The notes under the pieces were generated by a model. That model was given only the letters and a program-made list of their open reading frames with translations, was not told where the DNA came from and ran no database searches. This document shows positions 10,475 through 20,920 of a stretch of DNA of 35,338 nucleotides, piece after piece. Within the stretch, counting starts at the first letter, position 1. The number at the start of each line of letters is the position of its first letter. The stretch covers positions 1 through 35,338 of the forward strand of contig CAZGTQ010000156.1 of NCBI GenBank assembly GCA_964528575.1. Direction: 5' to 3'. Made by a program: the position numbers and the translations under genes. Source of the stretch: CAZGTQ01 sp964528575. GTDB taxonomy: Bacteria; Planctomycetota; UBA1135; GCA-002686595.

Positions 10475-12273
10475 ACTTTCCTCTCAGCCGCACAGTCCTC
10501 GCTCTCGCCGCGCTCGGAGCGCTGGCTGCCTGCGGTCCCACGCAGGACGCGTCCGAGAAGGGGCTCACCGTGCTCCACGTCCCGATGCGCACCGACGGGC
10601 CCAACTCGCTCGACCCGGTGCAGGGATCGACGACGTACGACAACGTCGCGTGCAGCCAGATCTTCCAGACGCTGCTCCAGTACGCGTACCTGAAAGAGCC
10701 GTTGGAGCTCGAGCCGCTGCTCCTCGCGGAGATGCCGAAGACCGAGGACGAAGGCAAGTCGTACTCCTTCCGCCTCAAGAAGGGCGTCCGCTTCCACGAC
10801 AACGCCTGCTGGCCCGACGGAAAGGGCCGCGAGCTCGTTGCGGGCGACGTCTTCTACTCGTGGAAACGCATGGCCGACAACCGCAACAAGGTGAACGGCT
10901 GGTGGCTCTACGAGAACACGATCGTTGGATTCGACGACTACAAGAACGAGCAGAACGCCGCGGTGCTCGCGGGCGAAGAATTCGACTACGACGCCGAGGT
11001 CGCCGGGATGCGCATCATCGACGACTATGCGTTCGAGGTCGAGCTCGTCGAGCCCGTGCAACGCTTTCCGTGGGTGCTGGCGATGTTCCAAACGGCAGTC
11101 GTGCCGCGCGAGGCGGTCGAGCACTACGGCGAGACGCTCCCGCGCAACCCGGTCGGGACCGGACCGTTCATGATGGAGGAGTGGGTTCAGGGCAAGAGCC
11201 TCTCGCTCGTCCGCAACCCGAACTACCACGAAGACCTGTATCCGAGCGAGTTCACGCCGAGCTACGTCGACGAGAGCTACGTCGAGGACGCGGGCAAGCA
11301 GCTCCCGCTCGCCGACCGCGTCGAGATCACGATGTTCGTGGAGTCGCAGCCGCGGTGGCTTGCGTTCCAGAGCGGCAAGATCGACTACATCCAGGTCCCG
11401 TCGGAGAACTACGAGGAGGCGTACAACAAGCGGACGGGCGAGCTACGCCCCGACTACCGGGACCGGGGCATCGTGAACCACGACGTGCAGTTGCTCGACT
11501 TCATCTTCCGCGCCTTCAACATGGACGACGAGCTCCTCGGCGGCTACGACGACAAGCGTCGTGCGCTGCGCCAAGCGATCGCGTATGCCATCGACGTCGA
11601 GGAGATCAACCGGACCTTCTACAACGACACGCCGATCCTGTACGACGGGATGATCCCGCCCGGCATGGATGGCTTCCCGGAGAACGGCAACGGGCCGATC
11701 AGCTACCGCCGGCTCGAGCTCGACAAGGCTCGGCAGAAGCTCGTCGAGGCGGGCTACCCCGGCGGCGAGGGCCTGCCGCCGATCCAGTTGTGGACGAGCC
11801 GCGGCGAGAACAGTCCCGAGCAAGTCGAGCTGATCCAGCGGCAGCTCGGCGAGGCCGGCATCAGGGTGGAAGCGCGCCTCGTCGACTTCTCGCAGCTCAT
11901 GGAGGCGCTCGACAGCAAGCAGGCGCAGATGTTCTCGTACGCGTGGGGCTCGGACTACCCCGACGCGGAGAACAACCTCGCGCTCTTCTACGGGCCGAAC
12001 GAGTCGCCCGGCAACAACAGCTTCAACTACAAGAGTGACGAGTTCGACCGAATGTACGAGGAGCTGCGGCTCATGCCCGTCGGGCCACGACGCGCCGAGC
12101 TCATTCGCACGATGCGTGACATGGTCATGGCGGACTGCGTCTTCGCGGGGTCGCAGGCGCGCGTGCGAAACTACCTCGCACACCCGTGGCTCGTGAACTT
12201 CAAGCCGAACGAGGTGTTCTACAACTGGCTCAAGTACGTCGACGTCGACGAGAGCAAGCGCGTCCAGGGCTGA
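10471..12273 (+). CDS. Peptide ABC transporter substrate-binding lipoprotein (SBP_bac_5)
   Basis: A 600-residue lipid-anchored peptide-binding protein, first gene of the second importer unit. The ATG at 10471 overlaps the previous stop by four bases and gives a signal peptide ending in the lipobox LAAC (Cys21), which fixes the start. The longer upstream frame is the OppF shadow. Family blocks are 'PNSLDPVQGST', 'YSFRLKKGVRFHDNACW', 'PVGTGPFMMEEW' and 'RRALRQAIAYAID'. Unlike the first SBP of this operon, which looks freely periplasmic, this one is a lipoprotein, so the two importers probably present binding proteins differently. It is followed 24 bases later by its permease B. The ligand is unknown. 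Confidence 0.94.
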
Positions 12274-12297
12274 CCGGGTCGACGTAGAACCAGTTCG

Positions 12298-13254
12298 ATG
12301 TGGAACTACGTCGTGCGCCGGCTGCTCTACAACGTGCCGGTGTTCCTCGGGATCATCCTTTTCCTCATGCTGGCGATCCGGGTCAAGGACCCGATCCCGG
12401 CGATGCTGGGCAAGGGTGCGACCGAGCAGGCGTACGAGGATCTCGAGCGCGAGCTCGGGCTGGACCGGCCGTTCCCGATCCAGTACCTGAGCTTCGTCGG
12501 CGACTTCGTCACGCTCGACTTCGATCAGCAGAGCTGGGGCCAGCGCGGCCGCACGGTGGGGGCCGTGATCGCCGACGCGATCCCCCCCAGCCTCGCGATC
12601 ACGGCGCCCGCGCTCTTCCTGACGACGCTGGTGTCGATCTGCGTCGCGCTCGTGTCCGCGTACTATCGCGGGCGCGTCCTCGACAAGGTGCTCGTGTTCT
12701 GCGCCGTCCTCGGCATGAGCGTCAGCTTCCTGGTCTACATCATCCTCGGCCAGTACTTCGGCGCCTACAAGCTGAACCAGGTGCTCGGGCCGGGCGACGA
12801 GCTGTTCCAGATCTCCGGATACGAGGGCTGGGCGCAGTGGGCGTCGTACTGCGCTCTGCCCGTGCTCATCTCGGTCGTCGTCGCGATGGGCTACGACACG
12901 CGCTTCTACCGCGCGGTGATGGTCGAGGAGTCGACGCGCGACTACATCGTCACGGCGATGGCGAAGGGCGCGTCGAAGCGCAAGATCATGTTCGTCCACA
13001 TGCTCAAGAACGCGCTCATTCCGATCATCACGCGCGTGATGATCACTCTGCCGTTCCTGATCATGGGGTCGTTCCTGCTCGAGATGTACTTCTCGATCCC
13101 GGGCCTCGGGCGCACGCTCATCACGGCGATCGGCGCGGCGGACTTCCCGCTGATCCAGGCGATCAGCGCCGTGTTCGCAGTGATCTTCATCGTGTCGAAC
13201 GTCCTGACCGACGTGTTGTACGCGCTCGTCGATCCGCGCGTGAGGCTGTCCTGA
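12298..13254 (+). CDS. Oligopeptide ABC transporter permease, OppB/DppB type
   Basis: A 318-residue inner-membrane permease of the second importer. 'MWNYVVRRLLYNVPVFLGII' is the typical first helix. The coupling loop is 'TRDYIVTAMAKGASKRKIMF' and the C-terminus 'YALVDPRVRLS' is typical. The usual 'RTARAKG' is altered to 'VTAMAKG', a mild variation that keeps the Ala and Gly contacts of the EAA loop. The stop and the next start share one base (TGATG), which implies coupled translation with the C-type permease. Confidence 0.93.
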   Translation: MWNYVVRRLLYNVPVFLGIILFLMLAIRVKDPIPAMLGKGATEQAYEDLERELGLDRPFPIQYLSFVGDFVTLDFDQQSWGQRGRTVGAVIADAIPPSLAITAPALFLTTLVSICVALVSAYYRGRVLDKVLVFCAVLGMSVSFLVYIILGQYFGAYKLNQVLGPGDELFQISGYEGWAQWASYCALPVLISVVVAMGYDTRFYRAVMVEESTRDYIVTAMAKGASKRKIMFVHMLKNALIPIITRVMITLPFLIMGSFLLEMYFSIPGLGRTLITAIGAADFPLIQAISAVFAVIFIVSNVLTDVLYALVDPRVRLS

Positions 13255-14437
13255 TGCTGCGCCGTTTCATGCGCACGCGCGGCGCGCGCAAGTTCAAGAA
13301 GAACCGCACCGCGCTCGTCGCGACCGCCGTCATCGGCGTCTACTTCGTCGCGGCGCTCGCGATCCTGTTCTTCGACGTCGTCACCGTCGACGACACCGTA
13401 CAGCGCGTCGGCCCGAGCGCCGTCCCCGGTTTCTTCGCCGAGGCGACGCCGGAGAAGCGCCTCGCCGACGCCGAATCGCACCTCGCCCGAGTCGACACCG
13501 CGCTCGGCGCTTCGGAGCCCGAGTCCGCGCTCTCCGAGGTCGCGTACGCGGAGCGCGAGCTCGCCTCGACCGATCCCGAGGTGGTCGCTCCGCTCGTCGC
13601 GCGCGGTCTGGCGGCCGTCGACGAGCTCGGCCGCGTGGACGATCTCGACACCCAGCCGGAGCTCTGGCCGGAGCTCGCGCGGCTGGAGGCGCTGGCCGAC
13701 GAGCTGTTCGCGCCGCTCGAGGGCTGGGACTCGTTCGTCTACGACGCGCGCCTGATCCTCGGCACCGACCGCCAGGGCCGCTCGATCTCCTTCCGCGCGC
13801 TCTACGCCGTCAAGATCGCCGTGCAGATCGGCGTCGTCACGTCGCTGATCTCCGTGCTGCTCGGCGGAGTGCTCGGCGCGGCAGCCGGCTTCCTCGGCGG
13901 TTGGGTCGACGCGTTCGTCATCTGGCTCTACTCGACGTTCTCCTCGATCCCGTACCTCGTGCTGCTCGTCGTCGTCGCGTACATCTTCCAAGGCGGGCCG
14001 TACGACGCGACGCTGCTGCCCGTGTACGTCGCCTTCTGCACGACCTTCTGGATCGGCACGTGCCGCGTCGTGCGTGGCGAGGCGCTCAAGCTGAAGGAGC
14101 TCGAGTACGTGCAGGCGGCGACTGCGGTGGGCTTCGGCCGCTGGTACATCCTGCTCAAGCACGTGCTGCCGAACACGGCGCACCTGATGTTCATCAACTT
14201 CTCGCTCATCTTCATCGGCGCGATCAAGTCCGAGGTGATCCTGTCGTTCCTCGGGCTGGGCGTGAAGAGCGGCTCGAGCTGGGGCATCATGATCAGCCAG
14301 TCGCGGCACGAGGTGATCAACGGCTTCTTCTGGCAGATCGGGGCCGCCACCGCGTTCATGTTCGGCCTCGTGCTCGCGTTCAACGTCTTCACCGACGCGC
14401 TCCAGGACGCGCTGGACCCCAAGCACGTGCAGAGCTG

Positions 14438-14438
<1 letters not shown>
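13254..14438 (+). CDS. Oligopeptide ABC transporter permease, OppC/DppC type, with a roughly 125-residue insertion
   Basis: A 394-residue permease. I chose the ATG at 13254 (sharing one base with the previous stop) because it gives the OppC-like lead 'RKFKKNRTALVATAVIG' and TM1 at about residues 17-40. The standard core opens at 'LGTDRQGRSISFRALY' (about residue 169) and ends 'DALDPKHVQS'. The coupling loop is 'ELEYVQAATAVG'. Between TM1 and the core lie about 125 hydrophilic residues, rich in Glu, Ala and Leu and probably helical ('AESHLARVDTALGAS', 'VAYAERELAS'). This is shorter than the insertion of the first importer's C subunit, and no extra membrane segment is seen. It overlaps the following ATPase start by one base. 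Confidence 0.93.
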
Positions 14439-15444
<1,006 letters not shown>

Positions 15445-15445
<1 letters not shown>

Positions 15446-16407
15446 TGGCTTTCCTCGAGGTCGAGAACCTGGTCAAGCACTTCCCGGTGCGCGGCGGGAT
15501 CTTGAACCGCGTCGTGTCGCGCGTGCACGCCGTCAACGGCGTCTCGTTCCACGTCGACCGCGGCGAGACGTTGGGCGTCGTGGGGGAGTCCGGCTGCGGC
15601 AAGTCGACGCTCGGCAAGTGCGTCATTCGGTTGCACGATCCGACGAGCGGGTCGGTGTGGTTCGACGGCGTCGACATCACCGAGCTCGACCACGGCGAGC
15701 TGATGCCGTTCCGGCGGCGGATGCAGATCATCTTCCAGGACCCGTACTCGTCGCTGAACCCGCGGCTGACCGTCGACGCGCTCCTGAAGGAGGTGACGCG
15801 CTTCCACAAGGTCGTCGATCCCGCCGAGATGGACGACTACGTCCAGCAACTCGTCACCAAGGTCGGCCTGCGCGCCGACGCGCGGCCGAAGTTCCCGCAC
15901 GAGTTCTCCGGCGGCCAGCGCCAGCGCATCGGCATCGCGCGCGCGCTCGCCCTGAACCCCGACTTCATCGTGGCGGACGAGCCGGTCTCCGCGCTCGACG
16001 TCTCGATCCAGGCGCAGGTCCTCAACCTGATGATGGACCTCAAGGACGAGCTCGGCCTCACGCTGTTGTTCGTCTCGCACGACCTCAAGGTCGTCGAGCA
16101 CTTCTGCGACCGCGTCGTCGTGATGTACCTCGGCTACGTCGTCGAGGAGCTCTCGTGCGACGAGCTCTACGAGAACGCACAGCACCCCTACACACAGGCG
16201 CTGCTGGGCGCCATCCCGATCAACGACCCCGCCGAGCGCCGCGAGCTCACCGTTCTGAAGGGCGACGTCCCCAGCCCGTTCGATCTGCCGCCCGGTTGCC
16301 CGTTCGCCGGCCGCTGCCCGCTCGTCCAGCCGCACTGCCGCGACGCGATGCCGCCGCTCGAGCGCAAGAGCAGCGGGCACCTCGTCGCGTGCTACGAGGT
16401 GGAGTGA
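15445..16407 (+). CDS. Oligopeptide ABC transporter ATP-binding protein, OppF/DppF type (second importer)
   Basis: A 320-residue ATPase, last gene of the ten-gene operon. The ATG at 15445 overlaps the previous stop (TGATG). Walker A GESGCGKS is at residues 47-54, the signature 'FSGGQRQR', Walker B 'FIVADEPVSALD' and the switch histidine in 'FVSHDLK'. The C-terminal cysteines ('CPFAGRC', then C and 'VACYE') keep the four-Cys oligo_HPY pattern. It is convergent with the HAD phosphatase gene; only 34 bases separate the stops, and no clear terminator with a T run is visible there. Confidence 0.95.
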
Positions 16408-16441
16408 GCGCGCGGACAGTCCGAACGCGGGCGCAGCGCTC

Positions 16442-17158
16442 TCAGCGGACGCCGTACGTCTCGCGCAGGATCTCGCGCAGCTCGCGGAAATCGTCGACGA
16501 CGTGGTGGGGCTCGGGGTCTTCCGCGCGCGGGAGGCGCTTCGCTGCGCGGCGCGCCCACACGGTGATCATCCCGAGCGCGAGCGGGGGAGCGACGTCGTG
16601 CTCGACGTTGTCGCCGACGTACATCACGTCGCTCGCCGGGAGGCGCAGGTCCTTGAGCGCGACCTGGTAGAGCTTCGGGTTCGGCTTCGAGATGCCGATC
16701 TGGTCCGAGATGAAGATCGCGCGCGGGTCGAGGTAGGGGACGAGCCCGAGCCGGACGAGCTTCTCCGCCTGCTTGGCCGTCCAGCCGTGCGTGACGACGC
16801 CCGTGATGATGCCCGCCGCGTTCAGGTCGGTGAGCAGCGGGTACACGTCGTCGAACGGCGCGAGCTCCTTGAACTTCGTGTCGTGGTAGGCGACGACGCC
16901 CGCCGCGACGACCATCGCCGGGTTGCGGCGCGCGAGCGACTCGGGCCGGAGCCGCTGGAGGAGCTTGTCGAAGTGGTGGTCGTAGTTCGACGAGAACTCG
17001 GCGATCACCTCCTCGAGCTCGCGCATGACCTGCTCCTCGGGCAGCTCGAGCCCGGCCTCGACCATCGCGCGCACCGCGTTCTGACGTGCGCGCTGCGCGA
17101 ACGCCGTCGTCGAGAACAGCGTGTCGTCGATGTCGAAGAGGACGGCGCGCAGCGTCAT
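16442..17158 (-). CDS. HAD-superfamily subfamily IA hydrolase (TIGR02253/CTE7-like phosphatase)
   Basis: A 238-residue cytosolic phosphatase of the haloacid dehalogenase superfamily. The nucleophile motif DIDDT has Asp9 and Asp11. Motif II is the Thr in 'VVTHG' (Thr123), motif III is Lys158 in 'GISKPNPK' and motif IV is 'VGDNVEHD' (Asp183, Asp188). The cap region with 'FSTTAFAQRARQNAVRAM', 'SNYDHHFDKLL' and 'AYHDTKF' recalls the TIGR02253 (CTE7) branch, which as I remember it is best known from archaea and some bacteria. The ATG at 17158 places the catalytic Asp at the expected position, and the long upstream frame is the secretin shadow. A hairpin between it and the upstream secretin gene suggests separate transcription. 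The substrate is unknown, probably a small phosphorylated metabolite. Confidence 0.9.
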   Translation of the reverse strand: MTLRAVLFDIDDTLFSTTAFAQRARQNAVRAMVEAGLELPEEQVMRELEEVIAEFSSNYDHHFDKLLQRLRPESLARRNPAMVVAAGVVAYHDTKFKELAPFDDVYPLLTDLNAAGIITGVVTHGWTAKQAEKLVRLGLVPYLDPRAIFISDQIGISKPNPKLYQVALKDLRLPASDVMYVGDNVEHDVAPPLALGMITVWARRAAKRLPRAEDPEPHHVVDDFRELREILRETYGVR

Positions 17159-17178
17159 GGCGGGGTGGGAACGCGAAA

Positions 17179-17209
17179 GGGGCCGGTCGACGCGCTGCCG
17201 ACCGGCCCC
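17179..17209 (-). terminator. Hairpin after the secretin-like gene
   Basis: An 11-base perfect inverted repeat (17179-17189 and 17199-17209) with a 9-base loop, 23 bases past the stop of the minus-strand secretin gene. On that strand it is followed by CTTTCG, only a short T run, so it is terminator-like and not ideal. It separates the secretin from the HAD gene. Confidence 0.55.
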
Positions 17210-17232
17210 CTCTGAATCGCGAGGCGGCGTCG

Positions 17233-19848
17233 TCAGCGCGTCTCGAAGGCCTGGAGCTCTTCCTTCACGTCGGTGATCCAGGCGCGGAGCATGATCATCA
17301 GGCTCTGGCGCTCGTCGTTGTAGGCCTCCTCCTTGAAGAAGAAGCCGACGACGGGGATGTTCGCCAGCCACGGCACCTCGGCGCGCCGCTCGATGTTGCG
17401 GATGCGCGAGAGGCCGCCGAGCAGGATCGAGCCGCCGTCCGGCACGACCGCCGTCGTGAACACGCTCTGCACCTGCAGCTCGGGGAGCTGGAACTCGACC
17501 GGCGACGTCTGGCCGCCCAGCGTCGTCGAGAAGTTCTCGAGCGCGACGACCTCGGCGACCGTCGGCTGGATCTCGAGCGTGAGGTACTTGCGGCTGTGGT
17601 GGATCGTCGGCTGGACGTCGAGCACGACGCCTTCGATCAAGACGTTGATCTGCGGGTCGGCGACCGCCTCGAACTGGGCGACCTCGACATCGAAGTCTTG
17701 GATGTACGCGCGCTGGTTTAGCACCGTCACGTACGCACGCTGCGTGTTGTGCACCGAGAGGATCTGGTCGTTGACCAGCTCGATGTTCTGCTGCTTCTCG
17801 ACCGCCCGCAGGATCATGGACACCTGCGCGTCGTCGAGCAGCGTCCACTGCAGCGTCAGCGCGCCCTCGTTCGACAGCTTGTTGCCGGCGCCGGACTGCC
17901 ACAGGTGGTTCGTCGCGGCCTTGAACTCGCCGTCCCCGCCGTCGTCGTAGAAGAAGCCCGCGGCGGGCGGCCCGGCGATGTTCGTGTCGCCCGTGCCGAA
18001 GTTGTCGAGACCCGCAGCGGCCATGTCCTCGAGGCCGTTCGTGATGTCGTCGAGGTCGGTGAACGGCACGTTCGGGTTGTCCAGGCCGCGGAACTCGACG
18101 CCGATCTCCTGGAGCCAGTTGTCCTCGACGGTGAGGAACTTCGACTCGATCGTCACGAGCGACGAGCTGAAGCGGCGCAGGTCCTCGAGGAAGCGGCGCA
18201 CCTGGGACTGCACCTCGGGCGTGTGCACGACGATGAGGAAGCCCATCTCCGCGTTGATCGACACGCCCTCGGCGTCCCACGAGCCGGGCGCGACGTTCTC
18301 CTGGACGAGCGCGGCGAGCGCGTCCTCCTCAATGATCACCGGGCGCTCTCCGACGGCGCCGAAGGGGCCGTTGCCGTCGTCGTCCTCCATCTCGTCGAGC
18401 AGACGGATGCGATCGATGCGCGGGCCGAAGAACTCGGTGAGCCCGAAGATCAGGTCCTGGACGTCGTGGTTGTAGATGATCGGCCGCCCGCGCGCCTTCT
18501 CGCGGGTCGTGATGATCACGGTCTCGTAGCGGACCGTCCACGTCACTTCCTCGCCGGCCTGGGCGGTGATGATGTTGAGCGCGTCCTCGACCGTGATCGG
18601 GTTCTGCATCCGGAACGTGAAGACCACGCCCTCGTCGATCGCGGCCTCTTCGGCGAGCTCGTGCACGACGAGCGGCAGGCCCGTCATGAGCTGGATCGTC
18701 GAGATCACCCGGCGCAGGCTCTCCTCGTCCTCCATCTCGAGGCCCCGGATGCGCGTCGTCGCCAGGCGGTCGCGCAGCGCCACCTCGGTCGGGTCGACCG
18801 TGCGCGAGAGGTCGATGCCGGGCCGCGACTTGCGCAGCTCGGTGATCTCGGCCCAATAGCCGGGATCGGGATGCCGCACGATGTCGATCCACGGCACCTC
18901 GTTGGCGCGCATCTCCTCTTCCCAGCGCTTGAACGACTCGCGCTTGCGCTGGACGTACTCGTCGCGGACCTTGATCCGGCCGGCGCGGAACGCGGCGTCG
19001 CGGATCTCGCGCGCGCGGTCGTTGCGCGGGTCGACGCGCAGCGCCTCCTCCGCGGCGTCCATCGCGTCCTCGTAGCGCGCCATCTCGAACGCGTCGATCG
19101 CGCGCTGGATCATCTGGTTGATCGCGCGCTGGCGCCGGTCGCGCTCGGCCTCCTCCTCGCCGCGGAGCTGCTGGAGCGAGGCGCGCGCCTCGCTCTCGCG
19201 CTCGGCCGCCAGCGCGGCCTGGCGCTCGGCCCGCGCGCGCTCGAGCATGGTCTGCGCGGCGGTGTCGAGGCCTTGCCAGTCGACGCTGGCAGGCGCCCAG
19301 CGGATGTGGTCGAGCGCGAGCGTGAGCTCGGCGACCGCACCGTCGTAGTCGCCGCGGGCGAGCATGAGCTCGGCCTGCTGCACGCTCTCGCGCGCGTCGG
19401 CCAGGAGCTGCTGCATGCGGATCGAGTGCGACTGCTCGAGCTCCTGGGCGAGCGTCTGGATCTCCGCGTCCGGACGGCCGAGCAGCGCTGCGATCTCGGT
19501 GTACATGCGCTTCGCGCGCAGGTTGTCACCATCGATCGACAGCGCCTTCTCGATCTCGGCGAGCGCGTCCTCGAGACGCAACTGCGAGCGGAACGACTCG
19601 GCGTTCGCGAGCGCCTGCTCGACGAGCAGAGCGGCCTTCTGCTCTTCGAGCGTCAGCCGCTCCCACTCCTGCTCGAGGAAGTCGTCGCCGGTCGGGTCCT
19701 GGCGTGGCGGTCGCGTTGAAGCCTCGAGCGGATCGACGCCCGCGGTCTCGGGCGCCGGTGCCGGCGGGTCTTCGTCGCGCGTCGTCGAGTTGCACGCGAC
19801 GACGAGCGGGAGGGCGCACACCAGAGGAGCGATGCCGATGTTCCTCAT
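17233..19848 (-). CDS. Secretin-like TPR lipoprotein (type II/III secretion system secretin domain)
   Basis: An 871-residue envelope protein. The signal peptide ends in a lipobox VVAC (Cys19). Residues about 55-130 and 250-290 hold TPR-like helical pairs ('EDALAEIEKALSID', 'YEDAMDAAEEALRVDP'), with a charged coiled-coil-like stretch between (about 205-245). Residues about 350-455 form a short secretin N-domain ('TVEDALNIITAQAG', then 'YNHDVQDLIF'). A second small domain is around 'GSWDAEGVS' (about 521). The C-terminal secretin core ends with the family hallmark 'VPDGGSILLGGL' and 'VPWLANIPVVGFFFK' (about 823-837). Known secretins form outer-membrane rings for type II/III secretion or pili; none of their usual partners is nearby, so the cargo is unknown. 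It shares architecture with the protein at 27709-30345. No Shine-Dalgarno is seen. Confidence 0.88.
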   Translation of the reverse strand: MRNIGIAPLVCALPLVVACNSTTRDEDPPAPAPETAGVDPLEASTRPPRQDPTGDDFLEQEWERLTLEEQKAALLVEQALANAESFRSQLRLEDALAEIEKALSIDGDNLRAKRMYTEIAALLGRPDAEIQTLAQELEQSHSIRMQQLLADARESVQQAELMLARGDYDGAVAELTLALDHIRWAPASVDWQGLDTAAQTMLERARAERQAALAAERESEARASLQQLRGEEEAERDRRQRAINQMIQRAIDAFEMARYEDAMDAAEEALRVDPRNDRAREIRDAAFRAGRIKVRDEYVQRKRESFKRWEEEMRANEVPWIDIVRHPDPGYWAEITELRKSRPGIDLSRTVDPTEVALRDRLATTRIRGLEMEDEESLRRVISTIQLMTGLPLVVHELAEEAAIDEGVVFTFRMQNPITVEDALNIITAQAGEEVTWTVRYETVIITTREKARGRPIIYNHDVQDLIFGLTEFFGPRIDRIRLLDEMEDDDGNGPFGAVGERPVIIEEDALAALVQENVAPGSWDAEGVSINAEMGFLIVVHTPEVQSQVRRFLEDLRRFSSSLVTIESKFLTVEDNWLQEIGVEFRGLDNPNVPFTDLDDITNGLEDMAAAGLDNFGTGDTNIAGPPAAGFFYDDGGDGEFKAATNHLWQSGAGNKLSNEGALTLQWTLLDDAQVSMILRAVEKQQNIELVNDQILSVHNTQRAYVTVLNQRAYIQDFDVEVAQFEAVADPQINVLIEGVVLDVQPTIHHSRKYLTLEIQPTVAEVVALENFSTTLGGQTSPVEFQLPELQVQSVFTTAVVPDGGSILLGGLSRIRNIERRAEVPWLANIPVVGFFFKEEAYNDERQSLMIMLRAWITDVKEELQAFETR

Positions 19849-20413
19849 CGGGAAATCTTCGCGAGGTCTGTGGGGGAATCCGGGGCGCGTCCGGCGGACC
19901 GCGGCGCGACGAGCGAGCGCTGGGCCGGTCGGGCGAGGCAGGGCCGGGGGACGGGAGGGAGCGGACCGGACAGCCGCGAACAGCGAGCAGGGAAGGCGGT
20001 CGTTCGGGGACGCGCGGGCAAGCTGGCACCCGCCGCAAGGGTCGGGAACCTTAGCAGGCTCCCGGCTCCGCGGTCAAAGCATCCCTGTAAAAACAACCCC
20101 TTCGCTTCCAAGGACTTAGCTCGGCTGGAGCACCGGCCGGAAGCGCCGCGTCGAGGCTCTCCGAGCGCGCGCGGCACGACGTTCGCGTCGCCGCGCGCCA
20201 TGCGTCGACGCGCGCATCGGTGCGCACATCGTCGCGCGTCGCAGGGGGCTTCGATGGGGCGGATCGAGACCGGTGGGGGACGTCTCGCGGCGTCCGGGGA
20301 AGCTACCGCGGCCGGCGACCGAAGTAACCGTGAGGTTCAACCGTCGACGGTCAGTCGTCGTTCAGCCGTCGACGGCCAGTCGTCCGACGGTCCGGCGGTC
20401 AGTCGTCCGACGT
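19849..20413. other. Intergenic region upstream of the secretin gene
   Basis: 565 bases without a convincing gene. It holds a sigma70-like minus-strand promoter at 20048-20077, a GC- and pyrimidine-rich leader of about 190 nt before the secretin start, a short AT-richer patch near 20090-20115, and most of a degenerate repeat tract at 20342-20427. Open frames here lack family resemblance and have composition-driven arginine-rich products. Confidence 0.6.
20048..20077 (-). promoter_or_regulatory. Sigma70-like promoter for the secretin gene at 17233-19848
   Basis: On the minus strand TTGACC (20077-20072), an 18-base spacer, then TAAGGT (20053-20048). Transcription would begin near 20041, giving a leader of about 190 nt. 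This suggests that the secretin can be expressed independently of the upstream exbD genes. Confidence 0.5.
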
Positions 20414-20427
20414 TCAGTCGTCGACGG
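20342..20427. repeat. Degenerate repeat tract overlapping the end of an exbD gene
   Basis: CGTCGACGG occurs at 20342-20350, 20367-20375 and 20419-20427. CAGTCGTC occurs at 20352, 20377, 20400 and 20415. Spacing is irregular (25, 23 and 15 bases). The stop codon of the minus-strand exbD gene (20414-20416) lies inside the tract. Confidence 0.7.
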
Positions 20428-20920
20428 CGCCGGTGAAGGCGATCGACGTGAAGCCCGCGCCGGCGAGGGCGTCGAGCACGCCGACGACGTCGGCGTAGAC
20501 CGTCCCGGGCCCGGGCTCGAGCGTCGCGTCGCCGTCGCCGTCCGCGCCGGCGGCGCGCAGCGCGCGCAAGCGTTCGGCGAGCGAGTCGAGCTCGCCGCTG
20601 CGGTGCGGGCCGACGGTGTACTCGAGCCGGCGGCCGACGAGTTGGAAGCGGCCCGAGCCGCCCCAGGGCAGCGACGCATCGCGCGCGTCGCGCCGCTCGC
20701 CGGCGTCGACGACGCGGATCGCGACGTCGACGCGCGTGTCGATCTCGGCGCGGCGGTCGTTCACGCCGGCGTCCTTGGGCAGGAACGCGCTCAGCTTCCC
20801 CTCGAGCGTCTTGAAGCGGATCGTGCACAGGAAGAACACGAGCAGCAGGAAGGTGACGTCGATCATCGGCGTCATCTCGAGCTCGATCTCGCGGCTCCGG
20901 TGGTCCTTCGCTCGTCGCAT
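20414..20920 (-). CDS. ExbD/TolR-family biopolymer transport protein (third paralogue)
   Basis: A 168-residue inner-membrane protein with a short cytoplasmic N-terminus, one membrane helix (about residues 18-36) and a periplasmic domain. The ExbD hallmark 'LEMTPMIDVTFLLLVFF' is intact, with the proton-path aspartate at Asp21. The periplasmic part resembles the neighbouring paralogue at 21134-21640: both have 'KTLEGKL', 'AFLPKD', 'GVN' and a C-terminal 'YADVVGVLDA'. A GGAG Shine-Dalgarno lies about seven bases before the ATG. It would act with ExbB as a stator/motor subunit driven by proton flow. A hairpin and 213 bases separate it from the other exbD genes, and the gene ends inside a repeat tract. 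Arg and Ala are enriched compared with its paralogue. Confidence 0.9.
   Translation of the reverse strand: MRRAKDHRSREIELEMTPMIDVTFLLLVFFLCTIRFKTLEGKLSAFLPKDAGVNDRRAEIDTRVDVAIRVVDAGERRDARDASLPWGGSGRFQLVGRRLEYTVGPHRSGELDSLAERLRALRAAGADGDGDATLEPGPGTVYADVVGVLDALAGAGFTSIAFTGAVDD

Noticed and set aside
16408..16441. A terminator between the convergent ATPase and HAD genes
   Set aside because: Only a 6-base inverted repeat (16406-16411 and 16436-16441) with a large loop and no T run is visible; too weak to call.
20342..20427. A small CRISPR array
   Set aside because: The repeat units are only 8-9 bases, spacing is irregular and no unique spacers of equal length are present.
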